A stretch of DNA of 64,000 nucleotides from Epinephelus fuscoguttatus (taxonomy: Eukaryota > Chordata > Actinopteri > Perciformes > Serranidae), in assembly GCF_011397635.1 (NCBI RefSeq), contig NC_064761.1, forward strand, positions 40,326,143 to 40,390,142. The letters are read 5' to 3'. Of the stretch, positions 47,446 to 59,540 are shown one piece after another; within the stretch, counting starts at the first letter, position 1; every line of letters begins with the position of its first letter. The position numbers were made by a program, and so were the translations under genes. Below the pieces are notes generated by a model. That model was not told the DNA's origin. It made no database searches and saw nothing but the letters and a program-made list of their open reading frames with translations.

Positions 47446-47912
47446 CCCATCCATCCATCCATCCATCCATTTTCAACTGCTTATCCAAAGTCAGGTGGGG
47501 CAGCAGGCAAGCAATATATTCCAGACGTCCCTCTCCCCAGCAATGCCTTCCAGCTCCTCCTGTGGGACCCCGAAGCATTCCCACTCAAGACAAGATATGT
47601 AATCCCTGAAGCATGTTCTGGGTCTACCTTGGGGCCTCCCACCACTGGGACATACCTGGAACACATCCAACAGGAGCCGTCCAGGAGGCGTCCCGATCAG
47701 ATGCCTGAACCACCTCAAGTGCCCCCTTTAAACGCGAAGAAGCAGCTGCTCTACTCGGAGCTCCCTCCGGATGTCCAAGCTCCGTACCCTATCTCTAAGG
47801 CTGAGCCCAGACACTGCGGAAACTCATTTTGGCCACTTCTATTCATGACCTCATTCTTTCGGTCATTACCCACAGCTCATGACCATATTTGAGGGTTGGG
47901 ACGCAGATGGAC
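47446..47912 (-). mobile_element. 5'-truncated LINE, minus strand, with (GGAT)n tail
   Basis: Minus-strand translation from about 47700 gives pieces typical of a teleost LINE C-terminus: GTPPGRLLLDVFQVCPSG, GRPQGRPRTCFRDYI and VPQEELEGIAGERDVW. The 3' end runs into a (GGAT)n microsatellite (plus strand CATC units, 47446-47470), a usual tail for this family. Frames are interrupted, so it is a relic. Confidence 0.85.
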
Positions 47913-50027
47913 CAGTAAATCGAAAGTATCTAAATGAATGATTTAAAAAAACTCTAATAACTTGAAATCCAGAAATCAAACTGAACTGACTCATGGGCTG
48001 AATGTGAGACTGTATCATACACTGATTCTTAATGGAGCTGGATTGTAATGTTACATCTGCAATATGTCAAACCTTAAATGGTTCAGATGATCAGCGCTGC
48101 TTACTGCTTTGTTTTTAATAACTGTTTCCCTGTGGGTGCTGATCCCTGTTTTTGAAAATGTTGTAAGTCTACAAACAGGCTCAAACTTAAGACCTTTGCT
48201 GCCTCATAGTTTCTTATTAACGTGGAAATAGACATGGGTCTTGGTGATATCATTATGAAGTAAATGCTGATTGCACAATGTAATGGCTATGGAATGACAC
48301 CAGCAGTGTTCAAATTGGTTTCCATGAAGCCTCACTATTAAGATGCAATTCTGTCTTCCACCAGGTATGATCTCCTGGGAAAATGAAGGCTTGATTTATG
48401 GCACAAAGGAAGTATGTCAGCCACTGCACAACCAACAATAATAAAAGGATAGAGCTTTTGTTTTCCTATCAGTAGCTATCCCCAGTCACCAGGGAGTATC
48501 AATAGCCCCATTTACACAACGATTCCATAATACTGACGTGAAGAAGACTCCCAGCGCCATCGGTTTTGCCCAGTGTGTGATTTTAGATCACACACCATTG
48601 TTCTGAAGCAAGAGGCATGGCGTGTGACACAACAGCATTGGTGTCTGGTGTCTAGTGTGTGTGTGTGTGTGTGTGTGCAATCCTGCCGTGCTGGCTGTCC
48701 CTTTTCAACAAATGTTTTACAACCTCTGCTGCCGGCTTTACGATGGAACAACTCTGTCTGCCCATTACAGGTTTTAACTTTTTATACAGGACAGCGAGGC
48801 AGAATAACGGCCGCTTTGAGCAGGCTGTGTGAAAGGGCTTGATGTGAGTTCTTTCCAGTTACAATCCCCACGATCCCCAGTAGTGGAAATGGTTGTCTGA
48901 TTTCACTTTAATCAACAGTCAGGTAGTTAGATGTGTTTGCATTGACAGTACACAGTTTTCTGAGTTAAGCCACTTTTCAGCATGTAACTCGTCCTTACGT
49001 TCTGGAGAACCTTTACAAAAATACAACAAATATAGGCCATGCCCATTTGGTCCTGGCAATGACATTCTGTCTTTTTCATTCCATATCTAATAGACTTCAT
49101 CCAGTCTTCATCAAACATCTGATATAATTGGTTACCACAGTCCTGGCATGGCCTATTGATAAACACTGCTGTGTCCCTGCAATGCAGCATCCGACTGCAA
49201 CTTAATTTGCACATGTGCAGAGATGGACCCTGAACATAACTGTAAAATTTCATGGTACTTTCCCCATAGGTGGCGCTATAATCACAAGAGAATTGTAAAG
49301 CACTATAACTTTATGGACATGACATAAGGGCCACCATGAGGCGATTTATTAAGCACTTAACATTTTTGCTGGTAAGTCACGAACCACCAGGTGCAGATGA
49401 AAAACATTTTTTCTCTTGATTCCCCAGCTCAAGACAAGCCTCTACAAACAAGTCACCAACAGCGGCAACACTTGGCAAAAAAAGTAGTGGCGTGCATGTG
49501 AAGTCCATGTGGTGAAGCAAGCTGCGCTTTGTAAATGTGAAAAGAAGCAGCTGGTGACTCCATGTGGAGACACGTGGCCGTTTGTCCTGTAAAGTGTGAT
49601 CCTTGTGTATATGGTCCCTACATTGTGTTTTTCTTTCAGCTCCTGAGCGCAGAATCAGTAATTGCATTAATTGACAATGCGATCATGTGTGCAGTATTAA
49701 TTATAAAACTGAATGCAAGCATATTACTGTGAGGAGGCCTGTACATTATGTGTCTAAGGGGAGAATTGTGGGTCAGGGGAATTAAAAGTGTTGGGTAAAC
49801 ACAAGTTACATAGTGCTGGTTTTGATGGTTTAATTGGACCACTATTGTAAACACTGTGTATGTGCACACTTGAGAAGCTTACTCAGCAAACTGTTAAATC
49901 AGGTCAAGTTCAAGTGATGGAAGAAAGCTCTTTATTGTCCACAGCAGGCTGGCAAAGGAAAGGCTACAAGAATGTGAGCTGACCCCATTACATACAAATC
50001 TGCATGTGTGTGAAGACAATGTCTGAC
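47913..50027. other. scfd2 intron sequence, no gene seen
   Basis: It contains a (GT)12 tract (48655-48677). No exon between the 40.6 and 50.0 kb exons is required by the reading frame. Confidence 0.55.
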
Positions 50028-50162
50028 CTTCATGAACATGCTGAAGCCAGTCTTAAGCAGGTCAGTGAGGCCTCCAGACATGTGCTCGATGTCGGGACAT
50101 TCAACTCTGTCAGGGTGGAAGACTTCCTCCAGGATCTGCCGCAGGAAAGGACGATAGGTTGC
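50028..50162 (-). CDS. scfd2: scfd2 internal coding exon (third from the end)
   Basis: Forty-five codons in phase 0, with a TTTCGCAG acceptor and a donor beginning GTCAGA. It reads ATYRPFLRQILEEVFHPDRV then ECPDIEHMSGGLTDLLKTGF and SMFMK. The Y-x-P-L/F start and the DIEHMSxGLTDLLKTGFSMFMK block are distinctive of SCFD2. The GTCAGA donor is weaker than the others in this gene, but phase and homology leave little doubt. Confidence 0.96.
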
Positions 50163-51640
50163 CTGCGAAACACCAAACAACACTTATAAACATGACATTT
50201 TGTTAGCACTAAAAAAAACCCCTCAGTGACAACACAGATTTAATTTTAAACACAGATGTGTCAAGTGTGGTATTCTACTGTAAACATCTGTATATAAATA
50301 CCTGCGCATTCATGTGATCGAAGAGCTGTTGGATTCTCTATTAGTATCTGCATGTTTGTGTGAACGGTCGTGGGTGTGAGAGACAGTGGAGCTATAAACA
50401 GCTCCAGTCGGCCAAACAGGTCGCTAACTTATGAGTCACTTCCGTAAGAGGAGCTTGAACACCGCTGCAATCAAGACGAAAAAATCCTGCACTGTCTGAT
50501 GTGGCTAAAAACAGCACTTGGGTCTATTATGAGTGGGTGCACAAGGGGATGAATCAAATCAAGAAGCAACACCTACGAGTCAAAACTCCTGTCGGAAACT
50601 TTGAAAACATGTTTCTCTCAATGGTGGCAAAAAACTCTCTTTCTACTTTTGTGTTAAAATCGTGACTGGAAAAAAGGGCAGAATATTCACTTTCTCCTCT
50701 CCTCAGACACCTGGCCACATCGGGCCCCCCAGCTGAACAGGAAGGACTGTTTCATTTCAGTTTTCGGACTTCTTAAAGTTACGCGAGTAGCCCAGATTGT
50801 ACAATAACTATTCTGTAGCTGTTATGGGTCCTAACGCCAGGCTATCTATGGAAATGCCAAGATTTAAGTTTGTATTTTTGAGCACAACTTGGACAAATTA
50901 CCCATTGCTTCGGTAATACGCTGCTGCTGTGTATTTAGTCCATTGCTGATGGATGTGTGGATAGTCTTTTAGTATGCAGCCATATATGTATAGAGCATTT
51001 CAAACCAGACAATGTAAACATTATAAATGGGTACGTTTGAGTCTGTTTATAGCTGGACTTAATGTGCGGACGAAGTGGACGGTGCTAAACGACCACTAGG
51101 ACACATTGTGGTCTGATCACATTTAGACGACAGATGCAAATTAGTCTTTCTGGGTGACTACGGCATATTTTCAGAAATGTTATTAAAATGCACCGTGCCT
51201 GTCAAATATATATAATGAAGCAGAGTACAGTAAGTCCTGAGATAATGTATGCTACTAACTTGCCACCATGAAATTCAATTTAATGTTTGTTAGTGAAATC
51301 TAACAGTTGCTGGATGGATGACCATGAAATCAGGTTAACACATTAATGTTCCCCTCATCACTTATGTAAAACTAATTACATTCGCACCAGCCACAGCTGC
51401 TCTTTGTGTTCTACCAACCACTGCAACTCTTTTTTTGTTTACACATGCTATGCAAAAGAATTTGCTCCTCGACAACAAATAAACTATCCATCCATCCATC
51501 CATTGTTAACATGCATGTTGTTTTGTATGTTTTTATCCAGGTTTTATCTGTTTTTACTTACTACTACTACTACTACTACTTTTAAATGATGTGCACCTCT
51601 TATGTGTATAGTCTTGAATCACAGTAAAGTTCATCTTGTA
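50163..51640. other. scfd2 intron sequence, no gene seen
   Basis: AT-rich, with short (CATC) and (CTA)n runs near 51.49 and 51.56 kb. Confidence 0.5.
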
Positions 51641-52325
51641 GGGAAGAATGGGGCTGGTCGCCAAACGGCAGCTGAGCTGATACGTTTCAGTTGTAGTCAA
51701 TGTGCGTGCTTCCACCGGCTGCGGCTGTGCTGCGTTCCGGCTCCATCACAGCTGCAGTGTTCTGGAGCTCTCCGCAACAGATATGCAGGACTTCTATTTT
51801 TGCCGGACACCGCAGCACAACACAGCAATTCAGCACAGAGCAGATCGTGCGGGGCAGGAAGTCGTGCACAGAAACAAAATAAAACATCCGGTTAATTTTC
51901 AAAGTGAAATGCACAGTGTTCACGGCGGATCATATTTCCCTGCACTACACCTTGAAAACGTCATAATGGGCGGAGGCAGGCCTGAAGTCAACAGGTCAGA
52001 GGTTTTCAGACGTCCCTTAACCCTGTTGACACCATGGACGAGGAGATATTAATCATGGAAGTGCACCGAGATGTCTTCCTACTACTCCTCTGGTTTTGTG
52101 GTTCTGTTTATAGAAACTAGATCTTGTTATATCGCGCGATTATGTGTGAATTTGCGAGATCTCGTGGGTCCTCGTGACTCCCGCTGTCCGGCGGAGCTGC
52201 ACCGCTCCGCACAGCAAACACAGCCGGTGGGTGTTGATGGATGGCGGAGCACGCAGTGGATAACCAGCACTGCCGTTCCGCAACGGACACGCATCCAGTG
52301 GATTCTCTTTTTATGTGTAATGGAA
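51641..52325. repeat. GC-rich repeat-like segment
   Basis: CpG-rich relative to the intron, with several overlapping ORFs of 60-116 codons on both strands, none recognisable. Phrases such as 'aaaacatccggttaatttt' suggest a degraded DNA transposon. Confidence 0.35.
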
Positions 52326-52330
52326 GACTG

Positions 52331-53072
52331 AAGCCCTGTTTAGACCAAAGATTTGTGTTGAGACAAGTTGAAACAGGCAACATCTTGCAATGCGTTGTTC
52401 TGCAACGTTCTAAAAACCTGCCGGTTCACATCAATGCAACTAGATGAGTCTGTCTATCATCTCTATGCAACAACTCTCCGTACTTCTGCTATGTTTTCCA
52501 GCTTTTCAGGCTTATTTTGTGGCTGAATATAATTTGTAGCTTCTTAAAATATGACTGAGAATAGTGACAGTGAGATACTGGCTACAGCTGCACATGTAGT
52601 AGTGATGAAACAGTGAAAAACAGAAGCAAAAAACCAGCATCCGATGGACTGTATTCATCATAGATACACCACAATAATATAAGTAAGCAGCACCAAGTAA
52701 TCACTTGTTAGGGAACATAAGCACATACAGTGAGCAGCAGCAGCAACCAACCGTCCGACACCAACACACCATGAGGAAGAAAACAGGCCTGGCAGGGACG
52801 GAACACCTGCTGCAACAAGAGCACACACCGTCTGTGGTCATTTCGACTTCACCAGCGGACTTCGCTACAAGCTGATTGGCTGCAGAAACAGGTGACATGC
52901 CTTACATACCAAAACCAGCCACTAGCCATTTGACGAGCTGAGCTGCAGGTGACACCATTGGCCGGTTTGAATCGAGCTCAGACCAGCTAGTTCACACCAC
53001 TGCAACTTTTCTCTGCAACTTTCTAAAACAGTTTTGTCTTGTTGCGAATCTTTGGTCTGAGCTGGACTTAAA
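52331..53072. mobile_element. Non-autonomous DNA transposon with AGACCAAAGATT(T/C)G ends
   Basis: The left GCCCTGTTTAGACCAAAGAT resembles the inverted right end CCAGCTCAGACCAAAGATTC. Subterminal 'ttgcaacgttctaaaa' and 'gcaactttctaaaac' phrases also correspond in inverse order. No coding capacity. Confidence 0.6.
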
Positions 53073-54800
53073 GTGTCAGGTAGGAATGGAGTGACCTCAC
53101 TCCCCTTAAGCGTATTCTGCTTAAAAAAATGGACTGTCAAATATGTGCACTTGTGACAACCATCCCCATCGTGGGGTCAATGGCAACACGCTAAACTAAG
53201 ATGGGGACCATGCATCATACCTGCTAAAAATCATCATGTTGGCATAGTCCTTGTAAGCATGTTGGCATTTAGCTCATTCACACACTCAGAGCTGCTAGTA
53301 TGCCGTCTTGTTTTCCTTGCAATAGGAGAGTTGAGTATAAAAACAAAACATATCCGGCTGCTGAAGGTCAGCCATCGTTCTCCGATGCACATAAACATAC
53401 TGACACCATCACATGACATAAGCTGCCTCTCCAAAACAGTCAACAGCACCTGGCTCACTTTTCCATAATTATGAGCAGCCTAGTTTTCACAAGCAAAAAT
53501 ATGTCACTGCTTTTCCCAGTCATTCTGATAGTGAGCAGCAGGAGTTTTTATTACAACATCGATGTCCTTGTAGGAGCTGAACTGCAGAACTAAAGCCTCA
53601 GAAATGCCTTCTTCTGTTCTTAAAAGGTGAGCCATGAAAAAAAACTGCAACAAGGACTCAGCTTTTTCTGCTCAGCTACCCAGGACAGAATGCACCATTT
53701 ATAGGCCTCAGAGCTAGCGGACCAAGAATTCAGGACATTTTTTTTTTCTATGGGAGTGAAGTTTGCTGTCTCAGAGAACAATAAAGACCCAGATAAGACT
53801 TGGCAGAGCCTGATTGGAGTACAAATAACACAAGTCTTAAAATAGACAGACTGAATATCTTCCAGTACTGGAGCACTGGATAACTTTCCCCATTTTACAT
53901 GAGGCCGGTGACACTTCAAGGCTAAATGCCAAAATGTGAGCGAGGTATGATTCGTTGCTGGATGCTGTTAAAGGAACATCTGGACACTTTAAGACTCCAT
54001 CAACCAAACTGTGGATTCACGCATTAAATACACACACCTACACACACTCTTGTCCAAATGCCAATGCATCCAGGTGTTTTTACCCACAGGCATCCTCTCA
54101 CCCTGATATGGAGTATCAGTATGTATCAGTCTTAACTCACAGCCTGCCACTCCAGTCCCAGAGGAGCAGCCAAATTAGGCCTGGGGAAATCCTGCTCTCC
54201 ATGTTATATAAATCATGAACTATATAAACTAACATTTACCTCTGGCAGCCTGACTTTAATGCATGGGTCAGCCTGCACAAACTAAGCTGGGAGTAAACAC
54301 ATTAATGATTCACCTCCGGTTAAATAACACGCTCACACACACACATACACAACCAACAGCATAAACAACGAACCCAGCCCACACTCACGCACACTCCATT
54401 CTCATCTGCTATCCAAAAAAGCTAAAAGCAATCCCATTTAATCACCGCCACAGACACCCACATGATAAAAACAATATTAGAATTAGTCATATGATAATGC
54501 CAGCGCTGAGATATTCGTCTGTGCACACAAACATGTGTGCGCACACACACACACACGCACACACCCTCTCACATGTGAGTATCAGATCATCACAGGTTTT
54601 CTTGGCGTAGAGGTGGATGAACTAATTAATGATCCAAACCAACACAGTGCCAACCTAAAAAACACACAAAGCAAAGAGGAGAACAGACTGGAATGTCTTT
54701 GGAAATAATGTGGTCAAAATTAGAGTTAAGCTGTACTATGCAACTCATCTACATTTTTTAAAAGAGTGCAGTGCACGTGCTGCGTGCCTTATACGAGAGA
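53073..54800. other. scfd2 intron sequence, no gene seen
   Basis: A short (CA) tract lies near 54541. No exon recognised. Confidence 0.5.
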
Positions 54801-54809
54801 GTACAGCAC

Positions 54810-55040
54810 GTACTACAGCTCACAAATTAATCTGTTATGTGTCATTTGCGTATTCCATTAAAAGACTGAAGTGTAAAAATAGCAATTTGTGGCTTCACAA
54901 AGGTTACGGGCTGGATTTTTTCTTGGCAGGGCACAGTGACTTCCTGAAGTCTCCGCTGGCTGTCTGGCAACCCTACAATGACAACAAGGTTCCAGGAAAG
55001 TCACTGGCCTGGACAAAGAATACTGAATTATTCCTTTAAA
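54810..55040. repeat. Fragment of a teleost DNA-transposon family (right half)
   Basis: The order 'aagtgtaaaaa', 'caatttgtgg', 'gtgacttcctgaagtctcc', 'ctggcaaccctacaatgac' is that of the distal half of a common teleost repeat. A proximal half of the same family lies at 57.12-57.53 kb. Confidence 0.55.
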
Positions 55041-55277
55041 GGACTGAAAGGAGCTGCACTGTAGAACTTTGTTACAACTTTGATTAGATTATAGGAGTAA
55101 ATAAGATGATATGTCCTTTTTCCAACATAGGTGAACTGGCCCTTCATTTCATTTCATTTTTTATTTATATAGGAAAGGCTCCTCCTTTTCATGTTGTCTG
55201 ACTTATCAATGTCATTTCTATTTGTCATTGATGCTGCTCCGTTCTGTTCATGGGGGGTCTTTGCTGCTGCTCTTCCT

Positions 55278-55560
55278 GCCTTAGGCTTTCCATGTAGGCG
55301 CATGGAAGGGCAGAGAAGTGTGCTCTTTTGGCCTTAAGGCTTTCCACGCAGGTTTGCGGAAGGGCAGAGAGGTGTGTTTTCTCCGTCTTAGGCTTTCCAC
55401 GTAGTCGCATGGAAGGGCAGAGAGGTGTGCTCTATCAGCCTTAAGGCATTTCATGCAGGTTTTTGGAAGGGCGAAGAGGTGTGCTTTCTCCGCCTTATAC
55501 TTTCCACGTAGGTGCATGGAAGAGGCTCTCTGCGTAGGCCCGAGGAAAGGCAGAGAGGCC
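55278..55560. repeat. Minisatellite, alternating 53/54-bp units (107-bp dimer)
   Basis: Five units start at 55284, 55338, 55391, 55445 and 55498 with a GGCTTTCCA(C/T)G-like head and a GGAAGGGCAGAGAGGTGTG core. Odd units carry 'gtagg/tcgcatgg' and even units 'caggttt.cgg', so two unit types alternate. The minus-strand ORFs here are repeat translations. Confidence 0.92.
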
Positions 55561-55599
55561 CCAGAACAGCCAAATATAATACTGCAAATGGAAATAAAG

Positions 55600-57100
55600 T
55601 CTTTGTTTGACTAAAGTGTTCCTGACTGAATTATGTTACAAAATAAAAACAGAAACAATCAACAGAAACAAGACAATAACAAAGCATAAACAGCTGCACA
55701 GACATTACAGAGTAGAGGACTTGAGTGAGCATGATGGTTTATGAGATTTAAATCAGTGGTTGCAGGTATGTCCTTCCATCAAATCGTGTCTACATGTGTA
55801 TTGCCCTTACGTTTTGTTTCACACTCAGCTGAGGTGGTAATAGTTGAAAGTCACGTTGATGTATTATATGTACAAACTAATCTTCCATAATTATAGATAA
55901 TATAGACAATTGAACACATTCAATACCTCACTGCTTCTGTTCACATGTCTGTGCACATTTTCTTCGGTGGGTAGAACATGTACTTATTCATAGGCCTGTC
56001 AGCTCGCCCATGTGCCACAACCTGTCAGTACAGATACAGATGAATCATTTTTTTGATACTACGGCTAATGACTGATTGAGGAACTCTCCCCTTAACTAAT
56101 TCCTGATCTTAAATTAAACACCACCATTAAGTGTCTCTTAGATGAGCAAGCAGTCAAGCCCCTCTCCTCCGCTGAGGTCAACAGACAGCGTTAGACTCCA
56201 GCTGTTACAGGCTCCATCACTTAGCAATCATTGATGTATTTTTCCAGGAAATTCTACAGCATTCAGATACTCAGCATGACATGTGCTCAGGAAATGTGCA
56301 GTTTTCTTGCTGCTCTGCAACAAGATTACATGTGACAGTAAGGGAATATCAGTGCTGCTGTCTGCTGATCTGATGAATCATGGTTAGAATAAAGGGAGCA
56401 TGATTGGAGCCATTACAGAAACAGTGATGTTCTCTTCTATATTATCCATTTGCTGTATTTAAATGAACAATGAAAGCTTAATTACAGGAGCTAACAGCAC
56501 ACAGTGCTCAGTGGTATTCATACAAACATACTGAGATGTAAAATTATCCCATTGACCCACTGCAGTGTTAAAAGATTCTTATTTCAGGCTTTGTGAGCAA
56601 TAAAATCAACAACTTACATAACTTGCAGTAAAAGAAAAAGAAAAGGGTAAGAGGTTCTGACCCATGTCAAAACCTCTCAGCATTTTATACTGAACCCAGG
56701 GGAGGGAAGCTCTCACTTCTAGGAAATCTTTAATAAGAGAAAGACATCTTGACCGATAGGTATTGGTGTTCGTTGGAGGAGAGGATGCATGCTGAGAGAC
56801 GCTGATGGATTTCTGATGTTCTCAAGAACGACCAGCAACTGTCAGATATCACGCTGTTCTCCTTTTGTATGAAATCATTTTCATAACACAGCAGGAACAG
56901 CGACAGACAGTTCTGTCCCAGCAGACACACAATGCTGCACAGGTGTTGATATATTTGATGTCAATGAAATATGTCATTACTTCTGATCTGTCATTTAGCT
57001 GCACTGCAATGGAGTATTGAAATTCATTATTTAAACGTTTTGCCGATTAGAGAAAAAAGTAGCATCAGTGTACTCAGACTGCATTTATGATCTCATAGCT
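55600..57100. other. scfd2 intron sequence, no gene seen
   Basis: AT-rich. No exon or defined element recognised. Confidence 0.5.
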
Positions 57101-57119
57101 GAGTTAGCTGAGGAATAGT

Positions 57120-57535
57120 TTAACATTTTTGGGAAATATAAAATATGCTCTTTCACATTCATAAATGCAAAACAAAACAGGGATATTAAAAAAATATAAA
57201 AAGTGTAAGTGTGGCTTATACGAAAACCATAGCCAGAAGACATACAAAAAAGATTGTTGGTACCACTCTCATGGCTGTACAGTAAATATGAAGCTACTGC
57301 CAGCAGTTGGCTTAGCTTAGCTTAGCACAAAAATCATTGTGTAAAAATAAGAAATAGCCCTTTTCTAGCTCGTTCACTGGGACAAGTTGCCAGACAACTA
57401 GCTTAGACTCCAGGAAGTTACTGGTCCTAACCTTTAAGCTAAGGTGAGTCAGCTAGCTGCAACCTGTGGCTTCATATTTAGTGTACAGACAGAATGGCAT
57501 TCAATGTCTTATCTAACTCTCAACGAAAATTCAGT
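57120..57535. repeat. Fragment of a teleost DNA-transposon family (left half)
   Basis: It begins 'gtttaacatttttgggaaat' and carries 'accactctcatggctgtacag', 'gccagcagttggcttagc' and tandem TTAGC units, as in a widespread teleost non-autonomous element. Confidence 0.6.
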
Positions 57536-57966
57536 AACATTAGGCCTGGGTGGTATCATTGTATACCAGGGCATTTAGAAATCCTGCCAGTATGATTTTT
57601 AATACTATCATCAGTACATGTGCTCCTCTTTCTATTGAACTCATTGTATGCAGACACAGAGAACACCACCAGAGGTCAGTCTTCAGTCTCTACTAGAGCC
57701 CTGCGCCGGAGCCCGAGGCCCGAGGGGCACGACAGCCCGACAGCCTTAGGGCCGGGCTTCGGGCCAATTACCACATCATTACCTCGGACATGGGCCGGGC
57801 TTTTTTTTTAACCTGCCAATTAGAGAGGTGTGTGTTTGTGTTTAACCAATTTAAACGGCAACACCTGAACGCAGCAGCCGCTGTGCCCCTCCCTCTCCGC
57901 TGCACGTCACTCATCATATTTTACTGATCCCATTCGCGCGTCCAGCCCACAGGTCCCGCCACAAAC

Positions 57967-58115
57967 ATGGACAACATAAAGAAAAAGACTGAAGATGGTG
58001 AACTTAAGACGGTGAGCAACACCAAGGGAAAAGCTCAGTATTGGACAAAGTTTAAACTTGTTACAACCCTTCAAGATGAACCAACCGGGTTTGTTCAGTG
58101 CAGTCACTTCAGTAA
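57967..58115 (+). pseudogene. hAT transposase N-terminal remnant (BED-finger-like)
   Basis: The frame from ATG 57967 reads MDNIKKKTEDGELKTVSNTK, then AQYWTKFKLV and TGFVQCSHF. The W-x-K-F spacing followed by F-V-Q-C is the start of a BED zinc finger, as in hAT transposases, but the second cysteine of the C-x2-C pair is lost (CSHF). The catalytic region is absent, so it is not functional. Confidence 0.55.
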
Positions 58116-58175
58116 ACAAAATAATCAATTAAACAACCCCAAAAATGCTTCAAACACTTTTCTAAGCAATCTTAA

Positions 58176-59153
58176 AGGACAACTTCGGTATTTTTCAACC
58201 TGGGCTCTATTTCCCCATGTGTATGTGTGCGTATGATTCATGGGTACCACTCGTTCTAAAATTGGTTCAGTATTGAGCCGTGAAACAAGCTAAAACGGTA
58301 ATGGGGGCAAACATGTCCTGTATAAAAGTGCTTTTTTTTGCCACTGACCGATTCAGATCGCCAGTGCTATCTCTGTAAATAGCATATGGTATATGGGGCA
58401 GTGGTGAGTGTGAATGAGTGGAGTCAGCTGTCAGTCAGTGTTGGAGCAGAGAGGCAGAAGTTGTCCCCGTTTGGTGACATGTAAATGAGTATGTGTGTAT
58501 GAAGTGTGTGTGTTACGTTAGAAGAGTCAGAGTCAGAGGACGCAGTCTTTTACGTGCTACCCCCTGGAGTGTTACCGGAGTTTTCGGAGTGCTCAAATAA
58601 ACTGGCCTTTTTCCCGAACGCAAGAACAGGATGTCGCGCAACACCCCGTACAGCTTTCATAGGCTGCCTTTGTTGGACGGTGAGATGCTGAAGTTGTGGC
58701 TAGTTGTGCTACAAATGGATGCTAACACTCCTGTCCAGACACTGCGCCTTGCAGACCATCGGGTCTGCAGTGCTCACTTCTCCCAAGATGACTACTGCCA
58801 GCCGAAGAAGAGAAGACATCCAATCCCGAAACACCTCTTCCTCAAGAAAACGGCTGTCCCATGAGTAGAGAGAGCTACAGACACAGTGGAGCAAAGCTCG
58901 TGACATCACACAGCCCAGAGGTAAGGGAAAGGCTAAGTTAGCATGCTATTTACAGAGATAGCACTGGCGATCTGAACCGGTCAGTGGTGAAAAAAAGCAC
59001 TTTTATACGGGACGCATTTGCCAACCATTACCGTTTTAGCTCGTTTCGCAGCTCAATACTGAACCAATTTTAGAACGAGTGGTACCCATGAATCATACGC
59101 ACAAATACACATGGGGAAATAGAGCCCAGGTTGAAAAATACCGAAGTTGTCCT
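58176..59153 (+). mobile_element. Kolobok-like transposon relic, 978 bp, with ~210-bp TIRs and a THAP remnant
   Basis: The ends AGGACAACTTCGGTATTTTT (58176) and its inverse (to 59153) open long TIRs of about 210 bp (58176-58386 and 58942-59153). TTAA precedes the left end (58172-58175), and GTAA, one change from TTAA, follows the right end. TTAA duplication together with an internal THAP domain is characteristic of the Kolobok superfamily. The transposase itself is missing. Confidence 0.8.
58631..58863 (+). pseudogene. THAP zinc-finger remnant inside the Kolobok-like element
   Basis: The frame reads SFHRLPLLDGEMLKLWLVVL, then LADHRVCSAHFSQDDYCQPK, and ends at TGA 58863. It has the THAP pattern: F-H-R-x-P, a W in the helix, and C-S-x-H-F supplying the last C and H zinc ligands. 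The N-terminal cysteine pair is not in this frame: an in-frame stop lies upstream, and where Cys would be expected before KNR the codon is CGC (Arg). This suggests decay. Confidence 0.7.
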
Positions 59154-59540
59154 GTAATATTGAAAGGAAACGAAATATACCCACTTATGCCATTAAAAGT
59201 GCTTAGATAAGACAGACCTCCGACCTTATCTGGGTATATTTCGTTTCCTTTCAATATTAAGATTATTTAGAAAAGTGTTTGAAGCATTTTTGGGGTTGTT
59301 TAATTGATTATTTTGTTTTATGAAGTGACTGTGTGCGATGCAACTGCAACAGTTGACAATTCTCATTAAATAGGAGAATACAGTCATTAAGTTAAATAAA
59401 TTAATATTTAACTTTATCCTTTCAATCAAAATATCACAAATATAGCTTAATACTTAATACGCTGGGCTGGGGCTCCATCCCTCGGGCCAGGGCCGGGCCC
59501 GGGCCCAGATAATAGGCCCGTGCAGGGCACTAGTCTCTAC

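Larger units (their letters stand above)
57694..59532 (+). mobile_element. hAT element relic with 8-bp duplication, interrupted by a Kolobok-like element
   Basis: The termini TAGAGCCCTGC (57694) and, inverted, TAGTGCCCTGC (ending 59532) are flanked on both sides by GTCTCTAC (57686-57693 and 59533-59540), an exact 8-bp target duplication. Both subterminal zones are very GC-rich ('gggccgggcttcgggcc'). Inside, a start-codon frame at 57967 resembles a BED-finger transposase N-terminus. An inverted repeat of about 100 bp (58083-58171 continued at 59157-59183; partner 59232-59330) forms a foldback in the middle. A second transposon (58176-59153) is inserted in its left arm. Confidence 0.85.

Noticed and set aside
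55225..55517. Minus-strand ORFs with repeated LSALP motifs
   Set aside because: They are translations of the 53/54-bp minisatellite, and the frame does not persist through the dimers.
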